Positions 26,331 through 35,630 are shown, counted from the stretch's first letter. The stretch: DNA of 64,000 nt from Chitinophagaceae bacterium (GCA_020847395.1 JADLCD010000147.1:1-64000), one strand, 5' to 3'. The notes: a model not told the origin generated them from the sequence alone. A program made the numbers and translations.

Positions 26331-26358
26331 GCGGTGGGCTATGAGCGGTGGGCTATGA
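26331..26358. repeat. Two tandem 14-bp units
   Basis: The 14-mer gcggtgggctatga occurs twice head to tail (26331-26344 and 26345-26358), with a partial copy before it. It flanks the palindromic repeat on its left. Confidence 0.6.
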
Positions 26359-26370
26359 GCCGTCAGCCGT

Positions 26371-26423
26371 AAACCTATAAGGTTTGCAGCGCTGCAATGC
26401 CGCCCGGCAAACCTTATAGGTTT
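26371..26423. repeat. 53-bp palindromic repeat, copy 1
   Basis: Perfect 17-bp arms (26371-26387 and 26407-26423, aaacctataaggtttgc and its complement) enclose 19 bp. A second copy with the same arms and near-identical centre lies at 49294-49346. Both sit in spacers with gccgtcag/gctatcagc text nearby. It looks like a dispersed REP-type element. Confidence 0.8.
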
Positions 26424-26531
26424 TAGTTATCAGGAATTAGTCCTCATTTGCCTGTTGCTAACCAGAAAAAATTTGAGTTTCAAAACATCTCCATTACGCA
26501 GCCCAAAGCTCACTGCTGATAGCCGACAGCT

Positions 26532-27203
26532 CTATTGCAAATCTACCACTTCCACTCCGGGATATTTTTTTGCATCGAACGCAAAAACACTATCAGCAAT
26601 TTTTGCATTGGGCGTAAATGACGTTACCTTATAAATATACCTGTTGCCATTCTTTTCAAAAACCTTTGTGGAAACGATATTTTTTGAGGCTTTATCCACA
26701 TAAGCCAGTATTTTAAAGAAGGCCTTGCTTTTATCTGTTGGAGTTAATTCAATTTCCTGTAATGTTTTGCCGCCCTCCTTTTTTTCTCCATTCAGCTTAT
26801 ATAAAAAATCTTTGTCGTAAAAATTTGCAAATATTTTTTGGGGTGTAAAGCTATTGCCATTGGGGTCAAACTTACTCAGTTGCACTTCGTTGCTGCTTTT
26901 ATCATAATTCCACACATTTTTACCATTGCAAAAAATTTCCTGGTCGTTTAATTCAAGCTTGTATTGATTTCCTTTCATATATGCGGTTCCTTTCTTTGTT
27001 CCCTGCACTTTACCGGCTGAATTTTCTATCTGCAATTGAAAAGTAGCTTTAACAGCGCTGTAAGATTTAAACTTTGCAGTAACAGCTTCTAATATTTTTT
27101 TTGCATCCGGATCACTGGTTCCCAGGCTGTTAGAATTATTTTGAGAAAATGCTGATAAGCTTACAAAAAACATAAGAAACGCTATCGCTAATAATTTTTT
27201 CAT
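26532..27203 (-). CDS. LolA-like outer-membrane lipoprotein carrier
   Basis: LolA carries lipoproteins across the periplasm from LolCDE to the outer membrane. The 223-residue product has a signal peptide (1-20, ending AFSQ) and the LolA-type half-barrel pattern: KILEAVTAKFKSYSAVKATF near 36-55, GTAYMKGNQYKLEL near 73-86, CNGKNVWNYDKSSNEV near 92-107 and a final strand IADSVFAFDAKKYPGVEVVDL. It is shorter on His/Trp features than the E. coli protein, as usual in Bacteroidota. The gene follows ftsK by 83 bp on the same strand, a common pairing in this phylum. The ATG at 27203 is used because it opens the signal peptide. Confidence 0.8.
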   Translation of the reverse strand: MKKLLAIAFLMFFVSLSAFSQNNSNSLGTSDPDAKKILEAVTAKFKSYSAVKATFQLQIENSAGKVQGTKKGTAYMKGNQYKLELNDQEIFCNGKNVWNYDKSSNEVQLSKFDPNGNSFTPQKIFANFYDKDFLYKLNGEKKEGGKTLQEIELTPTDKSKAFFKILAYVDKASKNIVSTKVFEKNGNRYIYKVTSFTPNAKIADSVFAFDAKKYPGVEVVDLQ

Positions 27204-27286
27204 TGTAATAGTTTGAGTATTCTCGGGCTGCTTATAAAGACCTGTTGATTGGTTAAAAGGTTTAATGAACAATGTTAAAGGTAATA

Positions 27287-29806
27287 CTACAAGGCTTGCA
27301 AAAATTCGTCCAACTCCATCTCGGTTTTAAATATTACGTCTCTTGCTTTACTGCCCTGGTTGGCGCCTACAATACCCGCGGCTTCCAACTGATCCATTAA
27401 TCTGCCGGCGCGATTATATCCCAGCTTCATGCGGCGTTGCAATAATGAGGTTGAGCCTATCTGGCTTTGTACTATTAAACGTGCTGCATCTTCAAAAAGC
27501 GGATCGCGGTTGCCTGAATCAAAATCTCTGCTCTCCAGTTCTTTTTCATCTATGTATTCAGGCAGGAAAAATGGTTGAGGATATCCCCTTTGATTGCTGA
27601 TAAAATCTACAATCTGTTCCACCTCCGGTGTATCAACAAATGCACACTGCACCCTGGTTACTTCGCCGTTGTATGATACCAGCATATCCCCGCGACCAAT
27701 CAACTGCTCTGCACCGCCAGTGTCTAAAATAGTTCTTGAATCTATTTTTGAAGATACTTTAAATGCCACACGGGCCGGGAAATTCGCTTTAATAGTACCG
27801 GTGATAATATTTACAGATGGCCGCTGGGTTGCAATAATCAAATGTATACCTACTGCTCTTGCCAACTGTGCCAGCCTGGCTATAGGCATTTCAATTTCTT
27901 TACCTGCTGTCATTATCAAATCTGCAAACTCATCAATTACCAATACAATAAATGGCAGAAACTGGTGCCCTTTTTCAGGATTAAGCCTGCGTGCAATAAA
28001 CTTTTCATTATATTCTCTTATATTTCTGCAACCTGCTTCTTTCAATAAATCGTATCGGTTATCCATTTCAATGCACAACGCATTCAGCGTATGCACCACC
28101 TTCTTGGTATCTGTAATAATAGATTCTTCTTCGCCGGGAAGTTTTGCCAGGAAATGTTTTTCAATCATCCGGTATAAACTCAACTCTACTTTTTTAGGAT
28201 CAACCATCACCAGTTTTAATTGTGACGGATGCTTTTTATACAGCAGCGAAACCAGTATAGCATTAATGCCAACGGATTTACCCTGACCTGTAGCACCTGC
28301 CATAAGCAAGTGAGGCATAGTGGCAAGATCTACTATAAAATGTTCATTATCTATCTTTTTTCCTAATGCTATGGGAAGTGAAAATTTGTTTTGCTGAAAT
28401 TTATCCGATGACAAAAGACCTTTCATGCTTACAATAGTCTTTTTAACATTCGGCACTTCAATACCTATAGTTCCTTTTCCGGGTATTGGCGCTATAATAC
28501 GTATACCCAATGCCGCAAGACTAAGCGCAATATCATCCTCAAGATTCTTTATACGCGATATACGCACACCCGCAGCAGGCACAATTTCATATAAGGTAAC
28601 GGTGGGGCCTACCGTAGCAAAAATCTGGCGTATATCAATATCATAATTCTTAAGCGTGCTGATGATCTGGCTTTTGTTTGCTTCCAGTTCTGCAGAATCG
28701 AGCACTATTCTCTCACTGCCGTGCGTTTCAAGCAGGTCTAATGATGGATATTTATAATCGCGCAAATCAAGAATAGGGTCATAAGGCGGAAGGTTTTCTA
28801 CTTTAATTGCCGGTTCATCAATTTCTTCTTCCCCTTCTTCAATTTCCTCTGCTCCTTCTTCATCTTCGTCGCTCACGGCATTTATTTGCAGCTCCGGTTC
28901 TTTGCTATCTTTTTTATTTTGTTTGCCCGATTGGCGTTTTGTTTTTTCATCCTGCTGATTTATCAGCAAAGCTGTATCCGCCTTCTCTGTTAATTCAAGT
29001 TCTTCATCAGCCTCCTCTTCAATAGCAGGCGGTATAACCACAACACCGCCATGATGTTTTAATGTATTAGGCTTTTCTTTACTGATGGTTTCATCAACAA
29101 AAAGTTTTGCTTCATCACTAAAGGAATTATCAACCGGAACAAAAGCTTCTTTTTCTTTTCCCTTTTTGCCCAATAATTTTTTATTATACTTTGGAACAGA
29201 AAATACAGGGTTGAACCTCCATATAAAATAACAAAAACCGGCTACCAGCAACAGCGTTGCGGCGCCCACTTTACCCAGTAATCCGCTCAACCATGCGCTG
29301 GTGATATTACCAATTTCTCCGCCCCATGCAAACTGGCTTCCACCGGCAATAAAAGCAAGCGTAGTGCTGAAAAATATCAGCCCTACCACTATATAGCGAA
29401 AATTTCTCCAGGCAGAAAATATCTTCTTTTCAAATAAAAAATTTGCACCCATAATAAAAAAGAAAGTGCAAAAAAGATATGAAGCTAATCCAAAGCCTTT
29501 GTAAAAGAATAGGTGCGATATATAAGCGCCTATCCTGCCAAGCAAATTGGCAGCTTTAATATTATCTCCGAATAAAAATGAAGAAAATCCTTTTAAAACT
29601 TTATCCTGGTCTTGCCGCCAGGTAAAAATATAGGAGGTAAATGCAATGAAAAGAAAAAAAGCAGTTAGCAAAAGAATGCTGCCTACAATCTTATAGGTAC
29701 GTTCATCTTTTACTATTTCCTTCACCTTTACCTTTTCTTCTTTATCAACGGCAAGTTTTTCAGGATCAGGGTTTTTGGACTTGTTGTTTTTAAGTTTATT
29801 AGCCAT
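27287..29806 (-). CDS. ftsK: FtsK/SpoIIIE DNA translocase
   Basis: FtsK is a septum-anchored ATPase that pumps chromosome ends apart and activates XerCD at dif. The 839-residue product has four membrane segments (about 41-61, 104-124, 138-157, 181-197), an acidic linker (about 255-335) and the translocase motor with Walker A GATGQGKS (504-511) and Walker B VLVIDEFADLI (about 625-635). The gamma winged helix lies at about 775-839 and includes STSLLQRRMKLGYNRAGRLM. A possible -7 box (TATCTTTG, minus strand, plus 29836-29843) lies 29 bp before the ATG. The long plus-strand frame opposite the motor is a shadow. Confidence 0.95.
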   Translation of the reverse strand: MANKLKNNKSKNPDPEKLAVDKEEKVKVKEIVKDERTYKIVGSILLLTAFFLFIAFTSYIFTWRQDQDKVLKGFSSFLFGDNIKAANLLGRIGAYISHLFFYKGFGLASYLFCTFFFIMGANFLFEKKIFSAWRNFRYIVVGLIFFSTTLAFIAGGSQFAWGGEIGNITSAWLSGLLGKVGAATLLLVAGFCYFIWRFNPVFSVPKYNKKLLGKKGKEKEAFVPVDNSFSDEAKLFVDETISKEKPNTLKHHGGVVVIPPAIEEEADEELELTEKADTALLINQQDEKTKRQSGKQNKKDSKEPELQINAVSDEDEEGAEEIEEGEEEIDEPAIKVENLPPYDPILDLRDYKYPSLDLLETHGSERIVLDSAELEANKSQIISTLKNYDIDIRQIFATVGPTVTLYEIVPAAGVRISRIKNLEDDIALSLAALGIRIIAPIPGKGTIGIEVPNVKKTIVSMKGLLSSDKFQQNKFSLPIALGKKIDNEHFIVDLATMPHLLMAGATGQGKSVGINAILVSLLYKKHPSQLKLVMVDPKKVELSLYRMIEKHFLAKLPGEEESIITDTKKVVHTLNALCIEMDNRYDLLKEAGCRNIREYNEKFIARRLNPEKGHQFLPFIVLVIDEFADLIMTAGKEIEMPIARLAQLARAVGIHLIIATQRPSVNIITGTIKANFPARVAFKVSSKIDSRTILDTGGAEQLIGRGDMLVSYNGEVTRVQCAFVDTPEVEQIVDFISNQRGYPQPFFLPEYIDEKELESRDFDSGNRDPLFEDAARLIVQSQIGSTSLLQRRMKLGYNRAGRLMDQLEAAGIVGANQGSKARDVIFKTEMELDEFLQAL

Positions 29807-29835
29807 GTAACTTCAAACCTATGGTTAAAGATATA

Positions 29836-29843
29836 CAAAGATA
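29836..29843 (-). promoter_or_regulatory. Possible -7 box of ftsK
   Basis: TATCTTTG on the minus strand fits TAnnTTTG exactly, but no TTTG is found 18-22 bp upstream of it. Confidence 0.35.
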
Positions 29844-29881
29844 AGATGATTAGTTTGAGGGGATTCTTTTATACTTATGTA

Positions 29882-29914
29882 TTTGCTCACAAAAAGCTAA
29901 AATTGTTATTTTTG
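29882..29914 (+). promoter_or_regulatory. Promoter of sensor kinase, placed for a near-leaderless mRNA
   Basis: TTTG at 29882-29885, a 21-bp spacer and TATTTTTG at 29907-29914 match the consensus exactly. The ATG is at 29922, so the 5' leader should be zero to three bases long. Confidence 0.65.
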
Positions 29915-29921
29915 AGACCAG

Positions 29922-31853
29922 ATGCCTATAAGAAAAATTGCTGCCCATGTACAGCTAGCCATAGTGCCATTTTTGTGCATATTGCTTGTAAATACAAATG
30001 CTCAAATTAATCCATTTAACAAGCAGGAGGTTAATATAGCATCTATCCAAACAGAATTTACTTTATCGCCTCAGCAGTATGAAGTAGCAACCAGCACTGT
30101 AGCCATATTAAATCCCAATGACATTGCAGGCCTGCACTACAAAAATACAAATGCAGTTTTACCCGCTTCCGGCAAACTAAGAGGCAATACAAACTCGGTA
30201 AATATTTATATAAAAGCGCTGTTTACCAATACATCAGATACTGTGTATAACGTATTTTTTTACCCGGGCTATTACTTTAAATCTATTTTTCTTTTTAAAC
30301 AATCAACTGATGCTGGTAGTAATATACAAACCGTACCGGGGCTATTGCCAAACTTTAAATACAAAGAAAGCTACAGGGGTATAATATTGCAGCCAAAAGA
30401 GAAAAGCTATTTCTATATTCAGCTACAGCCTGTAAAAATCCAGGTAAATACTTTTAATCCTGAATTAATAAATCCGGCATTCTTATCTGCACATGCCGCA
30501 AGAGTTAGAGAAGATAATAACCAGATTAGCATATTCACCTATATAATAGTTGGCATTTTGGGAATGATGTTCATCTTTTCATTCGCAAACTTTATCGTAA
30601 CCGGCAAAAAAGAATTTTTGTTTTACTGCCTGTATATATTATCGAATGCAGGCATACTCTTCGGCAAAACATACATGTATTTGTCAACATCTGATTTTAA
30701 TTACTTTTTTGAAGAATACCTGGATTTTATGCTGCTGCTGACAGGTATAGTTTTTTATATTTATTTTCTGAGATATTTTCTTGAAATCAACAGCCAAAGC
30801 AATAGGTTACTATATCGTGTACTTATCAGCATTGAAGTGTTGGCTATTATATTTTCTTTCGTTTATACATTCACCTACTTCCTGTCAGATACTATTACAG
30901 GCCTTGCCATGATGGAAATGATCATGAAATATGTAATACTCCTCACTGGATTTTTATTCATCATTATAGGCATAAGGCAACGGAATAAACTTATGAACTA
31001 TATTGTATTGGGTAATGTATGTGTAATGGTATTTGGCTTTGTTTCATTAACTATTGTGGTTGCACCGGTACAGCAATCGCTTGTTTTATCAAATGCCCTT
31101 TTTTATTATGAAATGGGATTAGTTGGCGAGCTTGCATTTTTCCTGTTGGGCTTAACCTATAAAAGCAGAACAGAATTGATTAACAAAGTGAAAACAGAAG
31201 ATGCGGTTAGCCACGAAAATGAAAAAAAGAATTTTGAAAAACAACTTGCTATTATACAGGCAAGGCAGGAAGAGAGAAACCGGATTTCTGCAGATATGCA
31301 TGATGAACTGGGTGGTGGAATGACGGCTATACGCCTTATGAGCGAACTTGCCAAACAACGCATTCATACAGGTGATATGCCGGAGATAGAAAAAATATCT
31401 GCCTCAGCCAATGACCTTTTAAGCAAGATGAATGCTATTATATGGAGCATGAGCCCTGCTAATGATACGCTGCCTAATCTTATTGCTTATATAAGGAGTT
31501 ATGCTTTTGAATTTTTTGAAAACTCGTCTATTGAATGTAGAGTAAACGTATGCGAAGATATACCTGCCATTGAGGTAACAGGAGTAAAAAGGCGCAATAT
31601 TTTCCTGGCTGTTAAAGAAGCCTTGAGTAATGTTGCGCAGCATGCCGGCGCTGATACTGTTATAGTTAATATTATATGCGATAAGAACCTAAAAATCAGT
31701 ATTGCAGATAATGGCAAAGGCATACCGCCGAAGGAGATGGAATTAATGGGCATAGGCCTTTCCAATATGCAGAAAAGAATGGAATCAGTGCAAGGTTGGT
31801 TCCAGGTAAAAAATGAAAATGGAACGATAGTAATACTTGAAATTCCTTTTTAA
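29922..31853 (+). CDS. 7TMR-DISM-type sensor histidine kinase
   Basis: The 643-residue membrane kinase has a signal peptide (to about 28), an extracellular beta-rich sensor region of the 7TMR-DISM type (about 30-195), seven membrane segments (about 200-420) and a cytoplasmic coiled-coil. The HisKA_3 dimerisation helix follows, with the phospho-acceptor His at about 459 in ISADMHDELGGGM. The HATPase has an N-box VKEALSNVAQHA (about 563) and a G-box ADNGKGIP (about 593). The family phosphorylates LuxR/NarL-type response regulators. No response regulator is adjacent; the next gene converges on it with a 9-bp gap. The signal is unknown. Confidence 0.85.
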   Translation: MPIRKIAAHVQLAIVPFLCILLVNTNAQINPFNKQEVNIASIQTEFTLSPQQYEVATSTVAILNPNDIAGLHYKNTNAVLPASGKLRGNTNSVNIYIKALFTNTSDTVYNVFFYPGYYFKSIFLFKQSTDAGSNIQTVPGLLPNFKYKESYRGIILQPKEKSYFYIQLQPVKIQVNTFNPELINPAFLSAHAARVREDNNQISIFTYIIVGILGMMFIFSFANFIVTGKKEFLFYCLYILSNAGILFGKTYMYLSTSDFNYFFEEYLDFMLLLTGIVFYIYFLRYFLEINSQSNRLLYRVLISIEVLAIIFSFVYTFTYFLSDTITGLAMMEMIMKYVILLTGFLFIIIGIRQRNKLMNYIVLGNVCVMVFGFVSLTIVVAPVQQSLVLSNALFYYEMGLVGELAFFLLGLTYKSRTELINKVKTEDAVSHENEKKNFEKQLAIIQARQEERNRISADMHDELGGGMTAIRLMSELAKQRIHTGDMPEIEKISASANDLLSKMNAIIWSMSPANDTLPNLIAYIRSYAFEFFENSSIECRVNVCEDIPAIEVTGVKRRNIFLAVKEALSNVAQHAGADTVIVNIICDKNLKISIADNGKGIPPKEMELMGIGLSNMQKRMESVQGWFQVKNENGTIVILEIPF

Positions 31854-31862
31854 ATTATATTT

Positions 31863-32294
31863 CTACTCTGCAGACGAAGAAGATCGCTCTTTGCGGCTGG
31901 TATGTGTGCTTGGTTTTAGCGCCTGCATAAAAACGCATATCCATCCGGCAATAAAACAAACGCCACCAAGAGGGGTTATGGCTCCAATACCTTTTAATCC
32001 AACATTTTCAACAGCCTGTAAAAACGTGAGCATATACAGTGAGCCGCAAAACAATACTATTCCGGAAATAAATAAAATACCTGCCCACTCCATTAATTTT
32101 GTTGGCATTCGCCTGTATAAAATACCTACTGCCAGTAAAGCAAATGTGTGATAGAACTGGTACCTAACCCCTGTTTCAAACGTAGACAGTGCATTTTCAT
32201 CAATTAATTTTTTAAGGCTGTGAGCCCCAAAAGCACCAAGGGCAACACTAAGGGCGCCAGAAAGGGCTGCAATTTGAATAAAACGTTTAGACAT
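31863..32294 (-). CDS. DUF423 small membrane protein
   Basis: The 143-residue protein has four membrane segments and the DUF423 landmarks LGAFGAHSLKK (about 19-29), TFETGVRYQFYHTFALLAVG (about 38-57), FCGSLYMLTF (about 82-91) and ITPLGGVCFIAGW (about 106-118). The molecular role of the family (YwdK/YgdD) is not established. Its start overlaps the shikimate kinase stop by eight bases, so the two are cotranscribed. The C-terminal tail is rich in Ser and Arg. Confidence 0.85.
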   Translation of the reverse strand: MSKRFIQIAALSGALSVALGAFGAHSLKKLIDENALSTFETGVRYQFYHTFALLAVGILYRRMPTKLMEWAGILFISGIVLFCGSLYMLTFLQAVENVGLKGIGAITPLGGVCFIAGWICVFMQALKPSTHTSRKERSSSSAE

Positions 32295-32793
32295 ACTTTC
32301 TGATTATTTCGTCAAAAGTGTTATTTGCAATTTTTTCAGTATCCAGAATAACACGTGATTGTGTATAAAACTTATTTCGCTTGTTTATATTGTTCTCTAT
32401 GAATGGGATAAGTTCTTCATTTGTAAGATTTTTAATGAGGGGACGGTGATCTTTTTCCTTCAATAGTCTTTCAGCAAGAATGCTGGCAGACGCATTTAAA
32501 TAAACAGTTATACCTTTATCATTCATCCACTGCATATTATCAAAAAAACAAGGGGTTCCTCCTCCTGTTGACAGAATAAAATTATCCTCATCAACAAATA
32601 GATGTAACGCTTCTTTTTCTTTTTGCCGGAAAAAATTTTCTCCATGTTTTTCAAACATTTCCCGGATGGTCATACCTGCATTTTGCTCAATTTCATGATC
32701 AAGATCGAAAAAGTTCATACCATTTTGAGCTGCCCAAAGCTTACCCCAATACGTTTTTCCGGTTCCCATATACCCTAAAAGAAAAATTCTCAT
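32287..32793 (-). CDS. aroK: Shikimate kinase
   Basis: This enzyme phosphorylates shikimate with ATP, the fifth step of chorismate synthesis. The 168-residue product has the P-loop GYMGTGKT (7-14), the shikimate-binding DLDHEIEQNAG near 31-41 and the RxxE pattern FFRQKE near 54. The Walker B-like LSTGGGTP is near 74-81, and the lid Arg lies in KDHRPLI near 114-120. It is of normal length for AroK/AroL. No other aro gene is in the window; only DUF423 is cotranscribed. Confidence 0.93.
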   Translation of the reverse strand: MRIFLLGYMGTGKTYWGKLWAAQNGMNFFDLDHEIEQNAGMTIREMFEKHGENFFRQKEKEALHLFVDEDNFILSTGGGTPCFFDNMQWMNDKGITVYLNASASILAERLLKEKDHRPLIKNLTNEELIPFIENNINKRNKFYTQSRVILDTEKIANNTFDEIIRKYV

Positions 32794-32858
32794 GCTAATG
32801 GGTTTGTAACTAATCTTTCAAAGTTTTAAGCGGTAAATAAGCCGGTGGTTGAAATAAT

Positions 32859-34043
32859 TTACTTAAAAGCATTCAACCCGGTAATATCCATTCCGGTGAT
32901 CAATAAATGTATATCGTGAGTGCCTTCGTAAGTAATTACGCTTTCTAAATTCATCATGTGGCGCATAACGGAATATTCGCCGGTAATGCCCATGCCGCCG
33001 AGCATTTGCCTGGCAGCCCTGCAAATATTAGCAGCAACTTCACAGCCATTTCGCTTAGCCATGCTTACCTGTTGGGGAGTAGCCTTGCCTTCATTCATTA
33101 AAACAGCTACACGCCAGTTTAATAATTGCGCTTTGCTTATTTCAGTAATCATTTCAGCAAGTTTTTTTTGTTGCAATTGAAACCCTCCAATTGGCCTGTC
33201 AAACTGCACCCTTTCTTTTGCATATCTAAGCGCGGTATCATAGCAATCCATTGCTGCGCCTATCGTTCCCCAGGCAATACCAAACCTTGCTTTGGTTAAG
33301 CAGCCCAAAGGGCCTTTTAAGCCTTTAGCATTTGGCAGTATATTGCTTTTGGGAACTTTTACATTATCAAATACCAGCTCTCCGGTGGCAGAAGCCCTAA
33401 GGCTCCATTTGCCGTGAGTTGTAGGTGTACTGAAACCCTCCATTCCTCTCTCCACTATTAAGCCGCGTATATCGCCGTTCTCATCCTTAGCCCACACTAC
33501 TGCAACCTGCGCATAGGGCGCATTACTGATCCACATTTTAGCGCCGTTTAATATTACGTGATCGCCTGCATCTTTAATATTGGTAAGCATTCCGGCAGGG
33601 TTTGATCCATGATCAGGCTCTGTTAACCCAAAACAACCGAGCCACTCACCACTGGCCAGCTTGGGAAGATATTTATTGCGCTGCTCTTCACTGCCATATT
33701 CGTATATGGGAAACATTACAAGACTGCCTTGTACAGAAGCCGTTGAACGCACACCGCTATCTCCCCTTTCCAGTTCCTGCATCATCAATCCATAGCTGAT
33801 ATAATCTAACCCGCCACCCCCATATTGGTGGGGAATAGTTGGTCCAAAGCAACCAAGATCGCCCATCTGCTTTACTATCTGTTGGGGAAATTCAGCTTTC
33901 TGGGCATAATCTTCTATTATCGGAGAAATTTCTTTTTTTACATAACTCCTAACTGATTCCCGGATCATTTTCTGTTCTTCCGTTAATAAATCATCAAGCA
34001 AAAGATAATCAGGGCTAACAAACTGATCTGTACGTGCAGCCAT
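32859..34043 (-). CDS. Glutaryl-CoA dehydrogenase-type acyl-CoA dehydrogenase
   Basis: The 394-residue flavoenzyme has the three-part acyl-CoA dehydrogenase fold: an N-terminal helical part, the FAD-binding segment GCFGLTEPDHGSNPAGM (about 136-152) and the C-terminal QMLGGMGITGEYSVMRHMMN (about 342-361). The catalytic Glu lies in ITYEGTHDIHLL near 367-378. Overall it resembles glutaryl-CoA dehydrogenase, which makes crotonyl-CoA from glutaryl-CoA in lysine and tryptophan breakdown. It is a lone gene between the shikimate kinase and the KdsC-like phosphatase. Other short-chain acyl-CoA substrates cannot be excluded. Confidence 0.85.
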   Translation of the reverse strand: MAARTDQFVSPDYLLLDDLLTEEQKMIRESVRSYVKKEISPIIEDYAQKAEFPQQIVKQMGDLGCFGPTIPHQYGGGGLDYISYGLMMQELERGDSGVRSTASVQGSLVMFPIYEYGSEEQRNKYLPKLASGEWLGCFGLTEPDHGSNPAGMLTNIKDAGDHVILNGAKMWISNAPYAQVAVVWAKDENGDIRGLIVERGMEGFSTPTTHGKWSLRASATGELVFDNVKVPKSNILPNAKGLKGPLGCLTKARFGIAWGTIGAAMDCYDTALRYAKERVQFDRPIGGFQLQQKKLAEMITEISKAQLLNWRVAVLMNEGKATPQQVSMAKRNGCEVAANICRAARQMLGGMGITGEYSVMRHMMNLESVITYEGTHDIHLLITGMDITGLNAFK

Positions 34044-34110
34044 CAGGCAAACATTTAATAATTATTTAAAGATAAGGAAGTATACGGGAGCGCAAAGGAG
34101 TTTTTAGCGA

Positions 34111-34632
34111 TCAGATGCTTTTTATTTCTGTATTGAGTTCCCAATGTCCGTTTAACTTTAGCACCTTCTCTATTACATCCCTTACACAACCCTTACCGCC
34201 CGGCAATGGCGAAATATAATGGGATATGCTTTTTATTTCCTGAACCGCATCTGCCGGGCAACACGCTAATCCCACATACTGCATTATTTCATAATCCGGA
34301 ATATCATCACCCATATAAAGAGTTTCCTCTGCATTCAGCATATGATCATTCACATACCGGTTGTATACCTCTGTTTTATTTTTTACATGGTGAAATACAT
34401 CTGTAATACCCAGGCTGTTCATCCGTTCCACCACAGGCGGCACATTACCACCCGTTATTACAACAACGCGGTACCCTTGTTTTACAGCCAATTGTAAAAC
34501 ATATCCGTCTTTCGTGTTCATGGTGCGTATATATTCAAGCCCCGGCACAATGCCTATACTGCCATCCGTCATTACGCCGTCAACATCAAAAATAAAAGTG
34601 CTGATTTTTTTAAACCGTTCCAGTACGTTCAT
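34111..34632 (-). CDS. kdsC: KdsC-like HAD phosphatase
   Basis: KdsC removes phosphate from KDO 8-phosphate in lipopolysaccharide core synthesis. The 173-residue product is of the right length and shows the HAD motifs FDVDGVMTDGS (nucleophile D16, acid D18), VVITGG near 56-61, the conserved Lys in VKNKTEV near 83-89, and YMGDDIPDYEIM near 106-117. Related YrbI-type enzymes of sugar-nucleotide pathways look alike, so the substrate is inferred. No kdsA or kdsB is adjacent. Confidence 0.85.
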   Translation of the reverse strand: MNVLERFKKISTFIFDVDGVMTDGSIGIVPGLEYIRTMNTKDGYVLQLAVKQGYRVVVITGGNVPPVVERMNSLGITDVFHHVKNKTEVYNRYVNDHMLNAEETLYMGDDIPDYEIMQYVGLACCPADAVQEIKSISHYISPLPGGKGCVRDVIEKVLKLNGHWELNTEIKSI

Positions 34633-34639
34633 GTGATGA

Positions 34640-34720
34640 ATAGTGAATAGTGAATGGTGAATAGGAAATGGTCAATGGAACGCATATATTCACTATTGCC
34701 CTCACTATTCATCCTAATAA
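34640..34720. repeat. gaatagtgaatg-type direct and inverted repeat
   Basis: The motif tgaatagtgaatagtgaatg runs on the left and its reverse complement (ttcactattgccctcactat) on the right, so the spacer upstream of the KdsC-like gene can fold back. Similar text recurs at 59220-59233. No gene. Confidence 0.5.
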
Positions 34721-34764
34721 TTCGCCAAATATAATTGAAGAAATATTATAAATACGCTAAGTCA

Positions 34765-35274
34765 TCAAATGCCTTTTTCTTTCTTCGCAGCTCTTATCAT
34801 TTCAGGGAAGCCCCATTTTTTTGCGGCGGTGCTCACCGTCATGGCTATGCGCTTTGCGCGGGTGGCTTCTGTTTTGGCGCTTTCAATCCATTTGGAAAAA
34901 TAATTTTGATGCGCTTTGGGAAGTGATTTAAAAAATGCCAGGGCAGCAGGTTCATCTGCAAGGCAATCGAGCAGTTCTTTTGAAAGCTCATAAGGTTTAT
35001 CTAAAGCTAAATGTACTTTTACCATTGCACCTTTATTCTTTTTAATGCCTTTACGCATATCAGCATTAACGGCAAGCAAATATTTTCCACCGCCATGCGG
35101 TATCAATCCAACACCCTGAATAGTGTGGTTATCTAACTTACCTTTTACCCTGAAGGCTTTTTTATCATGAGGGTTTAACTTTTCAGCTATATCTGTTGGA
35201 ACTTCAATATAAGTCCATCCCGTTTTATCACCGTGTTCATCAAATTTTTGAAGGATGGCTGTAAAAGTTATCAT
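34765..35274 (-). CDS. YdeI/OmdA-family protein with DUF1905 domain
   Basis: The 169-residue cytosolic protein begins with a DUF1905 domain (about 1-95; GWTYIEVPTDIAEKL and NHTIQGVGLIPHGGGKYLL). It ends with a YdeI/OmpD-associated domain (about 110-169; FKSLPKAHQNYFSKWIESAKT, RAKRIAMTVS). The pair is common in Bacteroidota. The YdeI part is linked to resistance to envelope stress and bacteriocins in other bacteria, but no biochemical activity is established. The ATG at 35274 is used; the longer frame would need a TTG. Confidence 0.8.
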   Translation of the reverse strand: MITFTAILQKFDEHGDKTGWTYIEVPTDIAEKLNPHDKKAFRVKGKLDNHTIQGVGLIPHGGGKYLLAVNADMRKGIKKNKGAMVKVHLALDKPYELSKELLDCLADEPAALAFFKSLPKAHQNYFSKWIESAKTEATRAKRIAMTVSTAAKKWGFPEMIRAAKKEKGI

Positions 35275-35426
35275 ATCAATCAATATCCAAAATACATAAT
35301 CTTTTAAAGAAGTAAGTATATCAACAGGGATTTCGCTTTTAAAGATCGTTCGATACTTTACTTTAGTACTGGTATTAAAACTAACACATTTCCGGCATTA
35401 CGATCCCAACTGAAAGTCGGGGAAAA

Positions 35427-35498
35427 TTGCGGAGACTGCTTCGCCCGCCGCCATATGCGTTTAAATCAATACAACGATCTGGCGGTCTCGCAGTGACG
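35427..35498 (+). repeat. Dispersed repeat, copy A
   Basis: The segment opens with ggagactgcttcgcccgcc and closes with ggcggtctcgcagtgacg. These are variants of the 'gagattgcttc...tcgcaatgacg' intergenic text found in many bacterial genomes. Copy B is the same element reversed. Confidence 0.5.
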
Positions 35499-35559
35499 TT
35501 AAAGTGTTTTAAATTTATAACCAGCACTAAGGAAAAGCATACATTCACTCAACCTCCCG

Positions 35560-35630
35560 CCGTCTTTGCGATCCCGCCCGCATCAGCATTTGAGTTGAAA
35601 CGAAGATTCGGCGGGAGAAGCAATCTCTCA
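35560..35630 (-). repeat. Dispersed repeat, copy B (inverted)
   Basis: Read on the minus strand, the segment opens with gagattgcttctcccgcc and closes with ggcgggatcgcaaagacgg, so it mirrors copy A about 60 bp to its left. Confidence 0.5.

Noticed and set aside
27594..28286. 230-codon open frame on the plus strand
   Set aside because: It lies fully opposite the FtsK motor domain and has the composition of a shadow of conserved coding sequence.
34640..34720. Possible minisatellite with a function
   Set aside because: Units are irregular and the same text is common intergenic filler (again near 59220).
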